Part shown: positions 1 through 5,447 of the stretch, one piece after another
How positions within the stretch are numbered: the stretch's first letter is position 1
How the letters are laid out: each line of letters begins with the position of its first letter
Assembly (NCBI GenBank): GCA_947086625.1
Contig: CAMTZV010000136.1
Span: 1 to 5,535, forward strand
DNA length: 5,535 nucleotides
Reading direction: 5' to 3'
From: an uncultured bacterium
GTDB taxonomy: Bacteria > Bacillota > Clostridia > Lachnospirales > Lachnospiraceae
Made by a program: the position numbers and the translations under genes
The notes under the pieces: model-generated
The model's input: only the letters and a program-made list of their open reading frames with translations
Database searches by the model: none
What the model was told of the DNA's origin: nothing

Positions 1-495
1 AAAAGCACGGTCCCGATCATCATCGTCTCGGCGAAGGACACGGATTCGGACAAGACGCTGGGGCTTGGGCTGGGAGCGGACGACTATATCACGAAGCCGT
101 TTTCCATCGCGGAGGTGCTGGCGCGCATCAAGGCGAACATCAGGCGGAGCACGCGCTACGCCGCGGCGGGCGCAGGAGCAGAGCCGCTTCTTGCGGCGGG
201 AAGCCTGACGCTGAACCCGAACGACTACACCGTGACGAAAAACGGGGCGCACATAGAGCTGACGTCAAAGGAATTTGAGATTTTAAAGCTGCTCATGCAA
301 AATCCCGGGAAGGTGTACACGAAGGAGCAGATCTATTCGCGCGTGTGGAACGATCTGTATTTTGGCGACGAAAATGCGGTGAACGTCCACATAAGCAGGC
401 TGCGCAACAAGATCGAGGAGAACCCCCGTGAGCCATGCTTTATCGTCACCGTGTGGGGCATCGGCTATAAACTGGGAGAGTGGAAGGATGCGTGA
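1..495 (+). CDS. OmpR/PhoB-family response regulator, 5'-truncated by the window edge
   Basis: DNA-binding response regulator, presumably phosphorylated by the histidine kinase encoded next to it. The reading frame is open from base 1, so the start codon and the phospho-acceptor Asp lie upstream of the window; 164 residues are visible. The end of the receiver domain shows the IIIVSA strand with the switch Ser (visible residue 10) and the GADDYITKPF motif with the conserved Lys (residue 32). An Ala/Gly-rich linker (about 53-64) leads to a winged-helix Trans_Reg_C domain (about 66-158) with ELTSKEFEILKLL, the recognition-helix segment NAVNVHISRLRNKIE and the terminal wing ending GIGYKLG. It ends at TGA 493-495 and overlaps the kinase start by 8 bases, which implies translational coupling. 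Tandem 11-bp repeats in front of the ABC transporter genes are a plausible binding site. Family assignment is secure; the ligand or stress sensed is unknown. Confidence 0.95.
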   Translation, partial: KSTVPIIIVSAKDTDSDKTLGLGLGADDYITKPFSIAEVLARIKANIRRSTRYAAAGAGAEPLLAAGSLTLNPNDYTVTKNGAHIELTSKEFEILKLLMQNPGKVYTKEQIYSRVWNDLYFGDENAVNVHISRLRNKIEENPREPCFIVTVWGIGYKLGEWKDA

Positions 496-1462
496 GGAGA
501 CGATGCTTCTGTTTGCGGCGATTGTGATTGCGGTTTTAGCCGCGGTCGTTTTGTACCAGCGGTTTGCCTTTCGCCGGGGTATCCAAAAGGAGCTGCACGG
601 GATCAGCGAAAAGCTCCGGGAGATCACGGAAACCGGAAGCGACGAGAAGGTCATGGTATTCACGGACGAGCCCGTGCTCATGGAGCTGGCGGGGCAGGTC
701 AACCGCCTGCTGACAGAGCGTCAGAAAATAAAGGCGGACGTGAGGCGGGAGCAGATATCCTCGAAAAAAATGCTCTCGAACATCTCGCACGACATCAAGA
801 CGCCGCTGACCGTCATTTTAGGCTATCTGGAAATGATGCGGCTGCGCGGCGGGGACGACGACATGCTAGAGAAGGTGGAGGAGAAGGCAAGACAGGTCGT
901 GGATCTGATCAACCAGTTTTTCACGCTGGCAAAGCTCGAATCGGGCGATACGGACGTGAGCCTCTCAAAGCTGGATTTGTGCGAGCAGTGCCGGGAAAAT
1001 GTGCTTTCCTTTTATGAAATCTTATTGCAGCGGGAGTTTGAGGTCGCGCTCTCCATCCCAAAGACGCCCGTGTATGTGCAGGGAAATGCGGACGCATTGC
1101 AGCGGATTTTCTCAAACCTGATCTCGAATGTGATGCGTTACGGCGCGGACGGAAAGTACCTTGGCGTGTTTGTGCGCGAGGAGAAAGACAGCGTGTATGT
1201 CGACATCGTCGACCGCGGAAAGGGAATCGGGCCGGAGTTTGCGGCGAGCGTGTTCGATCGGCTCTACACGATGGAGGATTCGAGAAACCGCGAGATACAG
1301 GGCAACGGGCTGGGGCTTACGATCGCAAAAAATCTGGCGGAGCGGATGGGCGGCGGCATTTCGCTCGAAAGCGTGCCGCATGTGCGGACGGCGTTTACGC
1401 TGAGGCTGAAGAAGTACCCGGTTTCACTCAATTCCGGTTCAGAAAACGAAAGAAATTTGTAA
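488..1462 (+). CDS. Single-TM sensor histidine kinase (HisKA/HATPase_c)
   Basis: Membrane-anchored sensor kinase of 324 residues, partner of the overlapping response regulator. I chose ATG 488 because GGAGAG (475-480) sits 7 bases upstream and the protein then begins directly before its membrane segment; the frame is open back to 428, but that lies deep inside the regulator gene. One hydrophobic helix (about 6-23) is followed by a cytoplasmic linker, with no extracellular sensing domain. The H-box SHDIKTPL has the phospho-acceptor His101. The ATPase domain shows the N-box (Asn210, Asn214), the G1 box DRGKGIG (242-248), the F-box VFDRLY (255-260) and the G2 box GNGLGL (272-277), so all catalytic motifs are intact. 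Kinases with so little outside the membrane often sense through the membrane or an associated transporter, as in antimicrobial-peptide modules; applying that here is inference from the transporter downstream. Stop TAA 1460-1462. Confidence 0.94.
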   Translation: MREETMLLFAAIVIAVLAAVVLYQRFAFRRGIQKELHGISEKLREITETGSDEKVMVFTDEPVLMELAGQVNRLLTERQKIKADVRREQISSKKMLSNISHDIKTPLTVILGYLEMMRLRGGDDDMLEKVEEKARQVVDLINQFFTLAKLESGDTDVSLSKLDLCEQCRENVLSFYEILLQREFEVALSIPKTPVYVQGNADALQRIFSNLISNVMRYGADGKYLGVFVREEKDSVYVDIVDRGKGIGPEFAASVFDRLYTMEDSRNREIQGNGLGLTIAKNLAERMGGGISLESVPHVRTAFTLRLKKYPVSLNSGSENERNL

Positions 1463-1501
1463 GAATTGCGCAAGGGTTTTGAAAATCTGTTCGCTTATAA
1501 T
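1457..1501 (+). promoter_or_regulatory. Candidate response-regulator-dependent promoter of the ABC transporter genes
   Basis: A perfect -10 hexamer TATAAT is at 1496-1501, but no acceptable -35 lies 16-18 bases upstream. Instead three 7-bp elements occur on an exact 11-bp period: TTGTAAG (1457-1463), GCGCAAG (1468-1474) and TTGAAAA (1479-1485), separated by AATT and GGTT. They share G at position 3 and AA at positions 5-6. This is the geometry of PhoB/OmpR-type direct repeats, one element per helical turn, ending just upstream of the -10 where the regulator substitutes for a -35. The first element overlaps the kinase stop codon. The repeats and -10 are seen directly; regulator binding is inferred. 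Confidence 0.55.
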
Positions 1502-1550
1502 GCCTTTCAGAAGCAAATGAAAACAAGAGGCAGTATGAAAGGAGGAGGCG

Positions 1551-2231
1551 ATGTCTTACATTTTACAGACAAACCGCCTGAGCAAGGCAATCGGCGGAAA
1601 GGATCTGGTCTCGGATGTGGATATCCATGTAAAAAAAGGCGAGATCTATGGATTTTTGGGCCCGAACGGCGCGGGGAAGACGACCGTGATGAAGCTGGTG
1701 ACGAACCTCTGGAAGCCCACGGGCGGCACGGTGGAGCTGTTTGGAGAAGTGCTTGCGCCCGATTCGTACGAGGTGTTAAAGCGCATGGGGAGCATTATTG
1801 AATTTCCGACGTTTTACGAGCACATGAGCGGGCGGGAAAATTTGCAGCTCCACTGCGAGTACATGGGCTATTACATGAAGGGCAGCGTGGAGGAGGCGCT
1901 CTCGCTGCTGGATTTAACCGGGGCGGCGGAGCGCCCGGTAAAAAGCTATTCCCTTGGCATGAAGCAGCGCCTTGGCATTGCCCGCGCGATTTTGTGCAGG
2001 CCGGAGCTTGTGCTTCTCGACGAGCCGACAAACGGGCTGGACCCGGCGGGCATGAAGCAGCTCCGGGATTTGTTCAAAATGCTTTCCACGGAATACGGCA
2101 TGACGTTTGTAATCTCAAGCCACCTGCTCTCCGAGATCGAGAGCATCGCGGACACGGTCGGAATCATCGATCACGGAAGGATGAAAAGGGAGCTGTCCAT
2201 GCGGGAGATCGAGGAGTCGAACACGGCTTAG
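1551..2231 (+). CDS. BcrA-type ABC transporter ATP-binding protein, nucleotide-binding part ending at an in-frame TAG
   Basis: ATPase subunit of an ABC-2-type exporter related to bacitracin/lantibiotic-resistance ATPases. ATG 1551 is preceded by AAAGGAGG (1538-1545). The 226 residues before the TAG hold a complete nucleotide-binding domain: Walker A GPNGAGKTT (37-45), a Glu84 at the Q-loop position in IIEFPTFYEHMSGRENL (as I recall it for this subfamily), signature YSLGMKQR (133-140), Walker B LVLLDEPT (153-160), D-loop GLDP (162-165) and the switch His191. The frame halts at TAG 2229-2231, and the expected C-terminal domain continues in the same frame right after it, to TGA 2466-2468, giving 305 codons overall, the usual family length. 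I read this as a nonsense change in a once full-length gene, probably from a Tyr codon. The shortened product keeps every catalytic motif and might still bind ATP. Read-through, reinitiation or a sequencing error are alternatives. Confidence 0.85.
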   Translation: MSYILQTNRLSKAIGGKDLVSDVDIHVKKGEIYGFLGPNGAGKTTVMKLVTNLWKPTGGTVELFGEVLAPDSYEVLKRMGSIIEFPTFYEHMSGRENLQLHCEYMGYYMKGSVEEALSLLDLTGAAERPVKSYSLGMKQRLGIARAILCRPELVLLDEPTNGLDPAGMKQLRDLFKMLSTEYGMTFVISSHLLSEIESIADTVGIIDHGRMKRELSMREIEESNTA

Positions 2232-2468
2232 GTGGAGCTTGTCGTAAACGATGCGAAAAAAGCGGCGTACGTGCTCGCCGAGTGGATGGGGCTTTCCAAC
2301 TTCAAGCTCGTGGATGACGCGAAAATCCGCATTTATGAGTCAGGCGTCACCACGGAGGAGGTTTCCAGGGAGCTGTTGAAAAGCGGTGTGGGGCTGCTCG
2401 CCATCGACCGGCACACGGAAAATCTGGAGGATTACTTTTTAAAGTTGACGCGGGAGGGAAAGAAATGA
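2232..2468 (+). pseudogene. Separated C-terminal domain of the BcrA-type ABC ATPase
   Basis: These 78 codons are in the same frame as the ATPase domain and begin immediately after its TAG. They encode the accessory C-terminal region typical of BcrA-like ATPases: VELVVNDAKKAAYVL, then SNFKLVDDAKIRIYE, and a closing NLEDYFLKLT. No frameshift or further stop is present, and codon use matches the upstream part, so the lesion is a single base at most. The first codon is GTG and directly abuts the TAG, so termination-reinitiation could in principle make a free C-terminal peptide. The nearest purine-rich stretch (GAGGAG 2211-2216) is 15 bases away, which is far for efficient initiation. The permease start overlaps its stop as ATGA, so loss of translation here may also reduce permease translation. 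Confidence 0.8.
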
Positions 2469-3169
2469 TAAAGCTGATCCGGCTGGAATGGAAGAAAAAT
2501 AATATCGGGAAATATATGATGGGCGCGGCGGCTGTGGCGGCGCTTCTGGATCTGTTTCTTTTCGCGCTGGCGTTTCTGGGCATCGCGAACGATGCGGACG
2601 GGACGCTTGACGCCGCGCCGGGGACGGACGTCATCTCCGCGCCGATCGAGCTGTTTACGAGCATGGCGTTTCTGATTATGACAGGCGTTATGCTGGCGTC
2701 GTTTCTCGTGCGCGCATACAAAAACAGGACGATGAACCTCATGTTTTCCTATCCGATCAAACGGCGGAAAATACTGATCTCCCAGATGCTTGCGGTCTGG
2801 ACGTTTAATTTCGCGGCGCTCACGCTGACGAAGCTCTTGATCTACGCCAGTATATCGTTTGCGGCGGGCGTGAAGCCGTCGTCGTTTGCCATCGATTTTT
2901 CGATGGGGAGCCTGTCATTTTATGTGCAGCTGCTGTTGAAATCCGCGGTGATTGTGACGATGGGCTTTATCGCCCTGTTTGTGGGGCTTGCAATGAAATC
3001 GTCCAGGGCGACGATTGTGACCTCGTTTCTGCTCATTTTTCTCACACAGGCGAACGTCGGGGACTTTACCATGGCACGCAGCGCGGTATTTCCTGCGATC
3101 CTGACGGCGGTCTCGCTTGTCTTTGCCGCATTGTCGCTGCGGGGTGTGCAGAGCAGGGATTTAATGTAG
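2465..3169 (+). CDS. ABC-2-type permease (BcrB-like)
   Basis: Membrane subunit of 234 residues, partner of the ATPase encoded just upstream. ATG 2465 overlaps the TGA of the ATPase frame (ATGA), a coupled arrangement; GGGAGGGAAAG sequence just before it can serve as ribosome binding site. The protein starts with a short amphipathic stretch (IKLIRLEWKKN), as is common in ABC-2 permeases, and has six predicted membrane helices at about 18-41, 64-83, 106-133, 150-177, 181-198 and 205-225. The cytoplasmic loop NLMFSYPIKRRKIL (91-104) is the expected coupling-helix region of this family. The substrate cannot be read from sequence; export or removal of a peptide antibiotic is inferred from the family and the adjacent two-component system. 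The gene ends with TAG at 3167-3169, a genuine stop, and no convincing terminator follows. No second permease gene is present. Confidence 0.88.
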   Translation: MIKLIRLEWKKNNIGKYMMGAAAVAALLDLFLFALAFLGIANDADGTLDAAPGTDVISAPIELFTSMAFLIMTGVMLASFLVRAYKNRTMNLMFSYPIKRRKILISQMLAVWTFNFAALTLTKLLIYASISFAAGVKPSSFAIDFSMGSLSFYVQLLLKSAVIVTMGFIALFVGLAMKSSRATIVTSFLLIFLTQANVGDFTMARSAVFPAILTAVSLVFAALSLRGVQSRDLM

Positions 3170-3222
3170 CGACCGCAAAAAATGAAACCGATAAAGCCGC
3201 AGGACAAATTGTTGTAAAAAAG

Positions 3223-3254
3223 TTGTCACAAAGCCGGAAGTGGGTTGTCTAATA
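3223..3254 (+). promoter_or_regulatory. Candidate ECF-type promoter of the sigma factor gene
   Basis: TGTCACA at 3224-3230 is followed after 16 bases by GTCTAATA (3247-3254), about 50 bases before the sigma gene. The pair resembles ECF-dependent promoters, which have a GTC/CGTC-type -10; it is close to the TGTCACA-n16-CGTC motif described for ECF41 sigma factors. Read as a housekeeping promoter, TTGTCA (3223-3228) and TCTAAT (3248-3253) would need a 19-base spacer, which is poor. An ECF promoter directly in front of an ECF gene suggests autoregulation. Upstream is a small perfect IR, ACAAaTTGT (3204-3212); the -35 itself lies in TTGTcACAA (3223-3231). Confidence 0.45.
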
Positions 3255-3306
3255 GAAAGAAGGCAAATTACGAAGCACTTTTTCATTATGAGGGAGGTAA
3301 ACAATT

Positions 3307-4158
3307 ATGGATCAAAAGACAAATGAAACGCTGTCCGCGCTGGCAGCCCGGGCAACTGCCGGCGATAAGGAGGCGCTGGAGGAGCTTGTGGCCGGCGTGC
3401 AGGACATGGTATTCAATCTGTCGCTGCGGATGCTCGGCACGTTCGCGGACGCGGAGGACGCCACACAGGACATTCTGCTGAAAATGGTGACGCATCTCTC
3501 GTCGTTTCGCGGGGAGAGCGCGTTCACGACATGGGTATTCCGCATTGCGGCGAACCATCTGAAAAACTACAAAAAGCATATGTTCGCGAAACGGCCGCTG
3601 AACTTTTCATTTTACGGGGACGACATCGAAAACGCCAACATCCATGACGTGCCGGATCTGACACAGAACGTGGAAAAAGAGCTTCTTGCGGAGGAGCTGA
3701 AAATGTCCTGCACGAATGTGATGCTGCAATGCCTCGACGTGGAGAGCAGATGTATTTTCATACTCGGCACGATGTTCCGGCTTGACAGCCGCATAGCGGG
3801 GGAGATCCTCGATATGACGCCGGAGGCGTACCGCCAGAAGCTCTCGCGCGTGCGAAAGAAGATGGCGGAATTTCTCGGGCAATACTGCGGGGAGTACGGC
3901 GGCGGCACATGTAAATGCCGTGACCGGGTAAACTATGCGATACAGGGACACCGGATCGACCCGCAGCGGCTGGACTATGTGACGGCCACGGAGATCCCGC
4001 CCGAGACGATGGCGGATGTGAAGCAGGCGATGGAAGAAATCGATGATTTGTCGCAGGACTTTTCGTTCTGCAGGCCTTACCGCTCACCGGAGCGCACAAG
4101 GCAGATGATACGGGAATTTTTAGCTTCCACACAGCTTTCCGTGATCCGAAATTCGTAA
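3307..4158 (+). CDS. ECF-type RNA polymerase sigma factor with cysteine-containing C-terminal extension
   Basis: Alternative sigma factor of 283 residues. ATG 3307 follows GGGAGGT (3292-3298) at a good distance. Region 2 (about 26-92) is well formed, with the core-binding segment ADAEDATQDILLKM and the -10 recognition/melting helix GESAFTTWVFRIAANHLKNYKK. Region 4 (about 131-192) has a weaker helix-turn-helix, SRIAGEILDMTPEAYRQKLSR. Group ECF sigmas are usually 160-200 residues; here about 90 more follow, beginning with Cys194, Cys202 and Cys204 (YCG...TCKC), which looks like a metal- or redox-responsive module, plus a lone Cys255 in a charged tail. Such extensions can replace a separate anti-sigma factor; none is encoded in the window. 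The gene ends TAA 4156-4158 and is followed by DUF2461 after 15 bases. Family assignment is firm; the regulatory role of the tail is inference. Confidence 0.9.
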   Translation: MDQKTNETLSALAARATAGDKEALEELVAGVQDMVFNLSLRMLGTFADAEDATQDILLKMVTHLSSFRGESAFTTWVFRIAANHLKNYKKHMFAKRPLNFSFYGDDIENANIHDVPDLTQNVEKELLAEELKMSCTNVMLQCLDVESRCIFILGTMFRLDSRIAGEILDMTPEAYRQKLSRVRKKMAEFLGQYCGEYGGGTCKCRDRVNYAIQGHRIDPQRLDYVTATEIPPETMADVKQAMEEIDDLSQDFSFCRPYRSPERTRQMIREFLASTQLSVIRNS

Positions 4159-4173
4159 AGGAGAAGACAGACG

Positions 4174-4863
4174 ATGAAGATTGACACAAGATTTATGATG
4201 GATTACCTGTCGGCGCTTGACGCGAACAACAACCGGGAGTGGTATCACGCGAACAAGGACGACTACAAAAAAGCAAACGCCGAATTTGAGCGGCTGCTCG
4301 AGGCGCTGATGCTGGAAATCGGAAAATTTGACGCCGGCGTTTTGGGCCATGAGCCGAAGGAGCTCACGTTCAAGCTCGTGCGGGATACGCGCTTCAGCCA
4401 CGATAAATCGCCGTACAACCCCGCGTTTCGCGCCCACATTTCCCCGGAGGGAAAGCTGCCCGTCCCGGTCGGTTATTACATCATGATAAAGCCCGGCGGA
4501 CAGTCGTTTTTGGGCGGCGGATTGTTTGCGGACATGTTTAAGGATGCGACGCGTATGGTGCGGGATTATCTCGTGGACAACGGCGAGGAGTGGGAGCGGA
4601 TCATAAGCGAGCCGGAGTTTGCGCGCCGTTTTGCGGTGCAGGGCACGGCGTTAAAAAAGGTTCCCGCAGGCTACGACAAGGAGCATCCGCAGGCGGAGTA
4701 TTTAAAAATGAAAAGCTGGTTTCTGGAGTTTCATGTGGATGACGATGAATTGTACGACGCGGATGCGTTTCTTGCGATGGCAGCGGAGACGTTTCGGATG
4801 ATGAAGCCGTTTAACGACTATCTGAACCGGGCGCTCGCGGGCTTTCAGATGCCGTCGAGGTAG
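4174..4863 (+). CDS. DUF2461 / TIGR02453-family protein
   Basis: Protein of 229 residues in the DUF2461 family, whose biochemical function is not established. AAGGAG (4158-4163), overlapping the sigma factor stop, supports ATG 4174. Family hallmarks are NNNREWYHANKDDYKKA (18-34), the strongly conserved FKLVRDTRFSHDKSPYNP (66-83), GYYIMIKPGGQSFLGGGL (100-117), LKKVPAGYDKEHPQAEYLK (160-178) and a C-terminal helix ending KPFNDYLNRAL. The length is normal for the family and no lesion is seen. There is no signal peptide or membrane helix, so it is cytosolic. The 15-base gap from the sigma gene and the terminator downstream imply that the two are co-transcribed, so DUF2461 may belong to the sigma factor's response. 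It ends at TAG 4861-4863. Confidence 0.92.
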   Translation: MKIDTRFMMDYLSALDANNNREWYHANKDDYKKANAEFERLLEALMLEIGKFDAGVLGHEPKELTFKLVRDTRFSHDKSPYNPAFRAHISPEGKLPVPVGYYIMIKPGGQSFLGGGLFADMFKDATRMVRDYLVDNGEEWERIISEPEFARRFAVQGTALKKVPAGYDKEHPQAEYLKMKSWFLEFHVDDDELYDADAFLAMAAETFRMMKPFNDYLNRALAGFQMPSR

Positions 4864-4915
4864 GAAGACTGTGCTGAGCGTCCGGCCCGCGCCGTTTCAT
4901 ATAAAAATTTCCAAA

Positions 4916-4952
4916 GCGGACAGCAAGTGATATTGCTGCCCGCCGTTTTTTT
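4916..4952 (+). terminator. Rho-independent terminator of the sigma-DUF2461 unit
   Basis: The stem pairs GCGG (4916-4919) with CCGC (4940-4943) and CAGCAA (4921-4926) with TTGCTG (4933-4938), with one A·C mismatch between the two blocks and a 6-base loop (4927-4932). After two bases come seven consecutive T (4946-4952). It lies 52 bases past the DUF2461 stop and points in its direction. There is no comparable T-run for the opposite strand. Confidence 0.88.
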
Positions 4953-5053
4953 GCCTGAAAGTTAATGTTTTTTGTGTTTTCAGTTCTGTTGTACCGATTT
5001 CCTCCATCCGCATACATGAGGAATTATGCCGCCTTGCGGCTGCGGCTGGCGCG

Positions 5054-5086
5054 ATACTCACGGCAGATTTTATCGACCGTGAGTAT
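5054..5086. repeat. 10-bp perfect inverted repeat in intergenic DNA
   Basis: ATACTCACGG (5054-5063) and CCGTGAGTAT (5077-5086) are exact reverse complements separated by 13 bases. There is no T-run after it, so it is not a classical terminator. It stands just upstream of the portal-protein fragment. It could be an operator for a dimeric regulator, a recombinase core site or the residue of a mobile element; the sequence does not decide between these. Confidence 0.6.
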
Positions 5087-5121
5087 AACAGCATAATACC
5101 GAGCTTTATGACGCTGATCAG

Positions 5122-5313
5122 GTGGACGGAAGAAAAGGTACGGATAAGGTCGGGCGGACTGTAAGGCTGAAGCCTTATGATGTGCTTTATATTCCGGGTC
5201 TTGGTTTTGACGGTCTAGTTGGATATTCGCCTATTGCGATGGCGAAGAGTGTCATCGGACTTGCGATTGCAACGGAAGAGTACCGGAAAAGTGAAAAGCA
5301 TATTGTCCAATAA
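5122..5313 (+). pseudogene. Internal fragment of an HK97-type phage portal protein
   Basis: The 63-codon frame (GTG start, stop TAA 5311-5313) contains VRLKPYDVLYIPGLGFDG, then LVGYSPIAMAK and IGLAIATEEY, a stretch I recognise from the middle of phage portal proteins (Phage_portal, HK97 type), which normally have about 400 residues. Similarity stops after the TEEY segment (about 5283); where portal proteins continue with a conserved Gly/Phe-rich segment, this frame reads into the promoter of the next gene (KHIVQ is the -35 region). On the 5' side the frame is open only to 5089, and residues from about 5101 could still be portal-like. Both ends of the parent gene are therefore missing, no ribosome binding site precedes the GTG, and codon use is more AT-rich than in the genes upstream. 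I read it as a deletion scar of a prophage, not a working gene. Confidence 0.75.
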
Positions 5314-5331
5314 GGGAAATTGTGTTATATT
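5303..5331 (+). promoter_or_regulatory. Housekeeping-type promoter of the small toxin gene
   Basis: TTGTCC (5303-5308) and TATATT (5326-5331) are 17 bases apart, with TG at 5323-5324 forming an extended -10. Transcription would begin near 5338-5340 and give a leader of about 110 nt. The -35 lies inside the last codons of the portal fragment frame, which shows that the 3' end of that frame is not phage coding sequence. Confidence 0.65.
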
Positions 5332-5337
5332 GTCGAT

Positions 5338-5447
5338 ATGGGAAAACCATAGAGCCAAGGCGGCTTTACCCCTCTTATTTTTCGGAGGGTTCAAGTAGCC
5401 CTCCAGATATCATGCCCTTTGGGTACGAAAGAAAGGAGGGCGATTCA
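5338..5447 (+). promoter_or_regulatory. Structured leader of the toxin mRNA with alternative pairings over the Shine-Dalgarno
   Basis: A first hairpin pairs AGAGCC (5351-5356) with GGCTTT (5362-5367). Then follow four alternating segments: CCCTC (5370-5374), GGAGGG (5384-5389), CCCTCC (5399-5404) and GGAGGG (5435-5440), the last being the toxin Shine-Dalgarno. Segments 2 and 3 form a perfect 6-bp hairpin with a 9-base loop, leaving the Shine-Dalgarno free. Segments 1+2 plus 3+4 are equally complementary and would bury it; a TGCCC-ttt-GGGTA hairpin (5413-5425) fits inside the 3+4 loop. The complementarities are seen directly; the switch is inferred. Confidence 0.5.

Larger units (their letters stand above)
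4864..5121 (+). other. Gene-poor stretch between DUF2461 and the phage remnant
   Basis: I see no convincing gene on either strand in these ~258 bases. They hold the intrinsic terminator (4916-4952), an AT-rich run with a loose CTGAAA/TTTCAG pair (4955-4960, 4978-4983), a small hairpin GCCGC-ctt-GCGGC (5028-5040) and the 10-bp inverted repeat (5054-5086). Short open frames on the minus strand run straight through the terminator and have no family resemblance. Composition becomes less GC-rich here than in the genes upstream, consistent with the edge of a decayed insertion. Confidence 0.6.

Noticed and set aside
428..487. A 20-codon N-terminal extension of the histidine kinase
   Set aside because: It lies deep inside the regulator gene and reads its winged-helix coding sequence in another frame; ATG 488 has a proper ribosome site and leads straight into the membrane helix.
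1466..1801. A 111-codon open frame overlapping the start of the ABC ATPase
   Set aside because: It uses a TTG start without a ribosome site, covers the transporter promoter and leader, and then runs out of frame over clear Walker A coding sequence.
2229..2231. TAG as a sense codon (genome-wide recoding or pyrrolysine)
   Set aside because: TAG also terminates the permease (3167-3169) and DUF2461 (4861-4863) at natural family ends, and the ATPase position is not an active-site residue; kept only as a thing to test.
3170..3222. A terminator after the permease gene
   Set aside because: There are A-rich runs but no GC-rich hairpin followed by a T-run; read-through into the sigma gene cannot be excluded.
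3245..3481. A 78-codon frame covering the sigma factor start
   Set aside because: It begins within the candidate -10 region, and its protein is an Arg/Cys-rich shadow of sigma region 2.
5028..5086. CRISPR-like or tandem repeat structure
   Set aside because: Only one inverted repeat and one short hairpin are present; nothing repeats directly with regular spacers.
4811..5094. Two minus-strand open frames of 65-68 codons
   Set aside because: They read through the intrinsic terminator and the end of DUF2461, have no recognisable family features and no good ribosome site.
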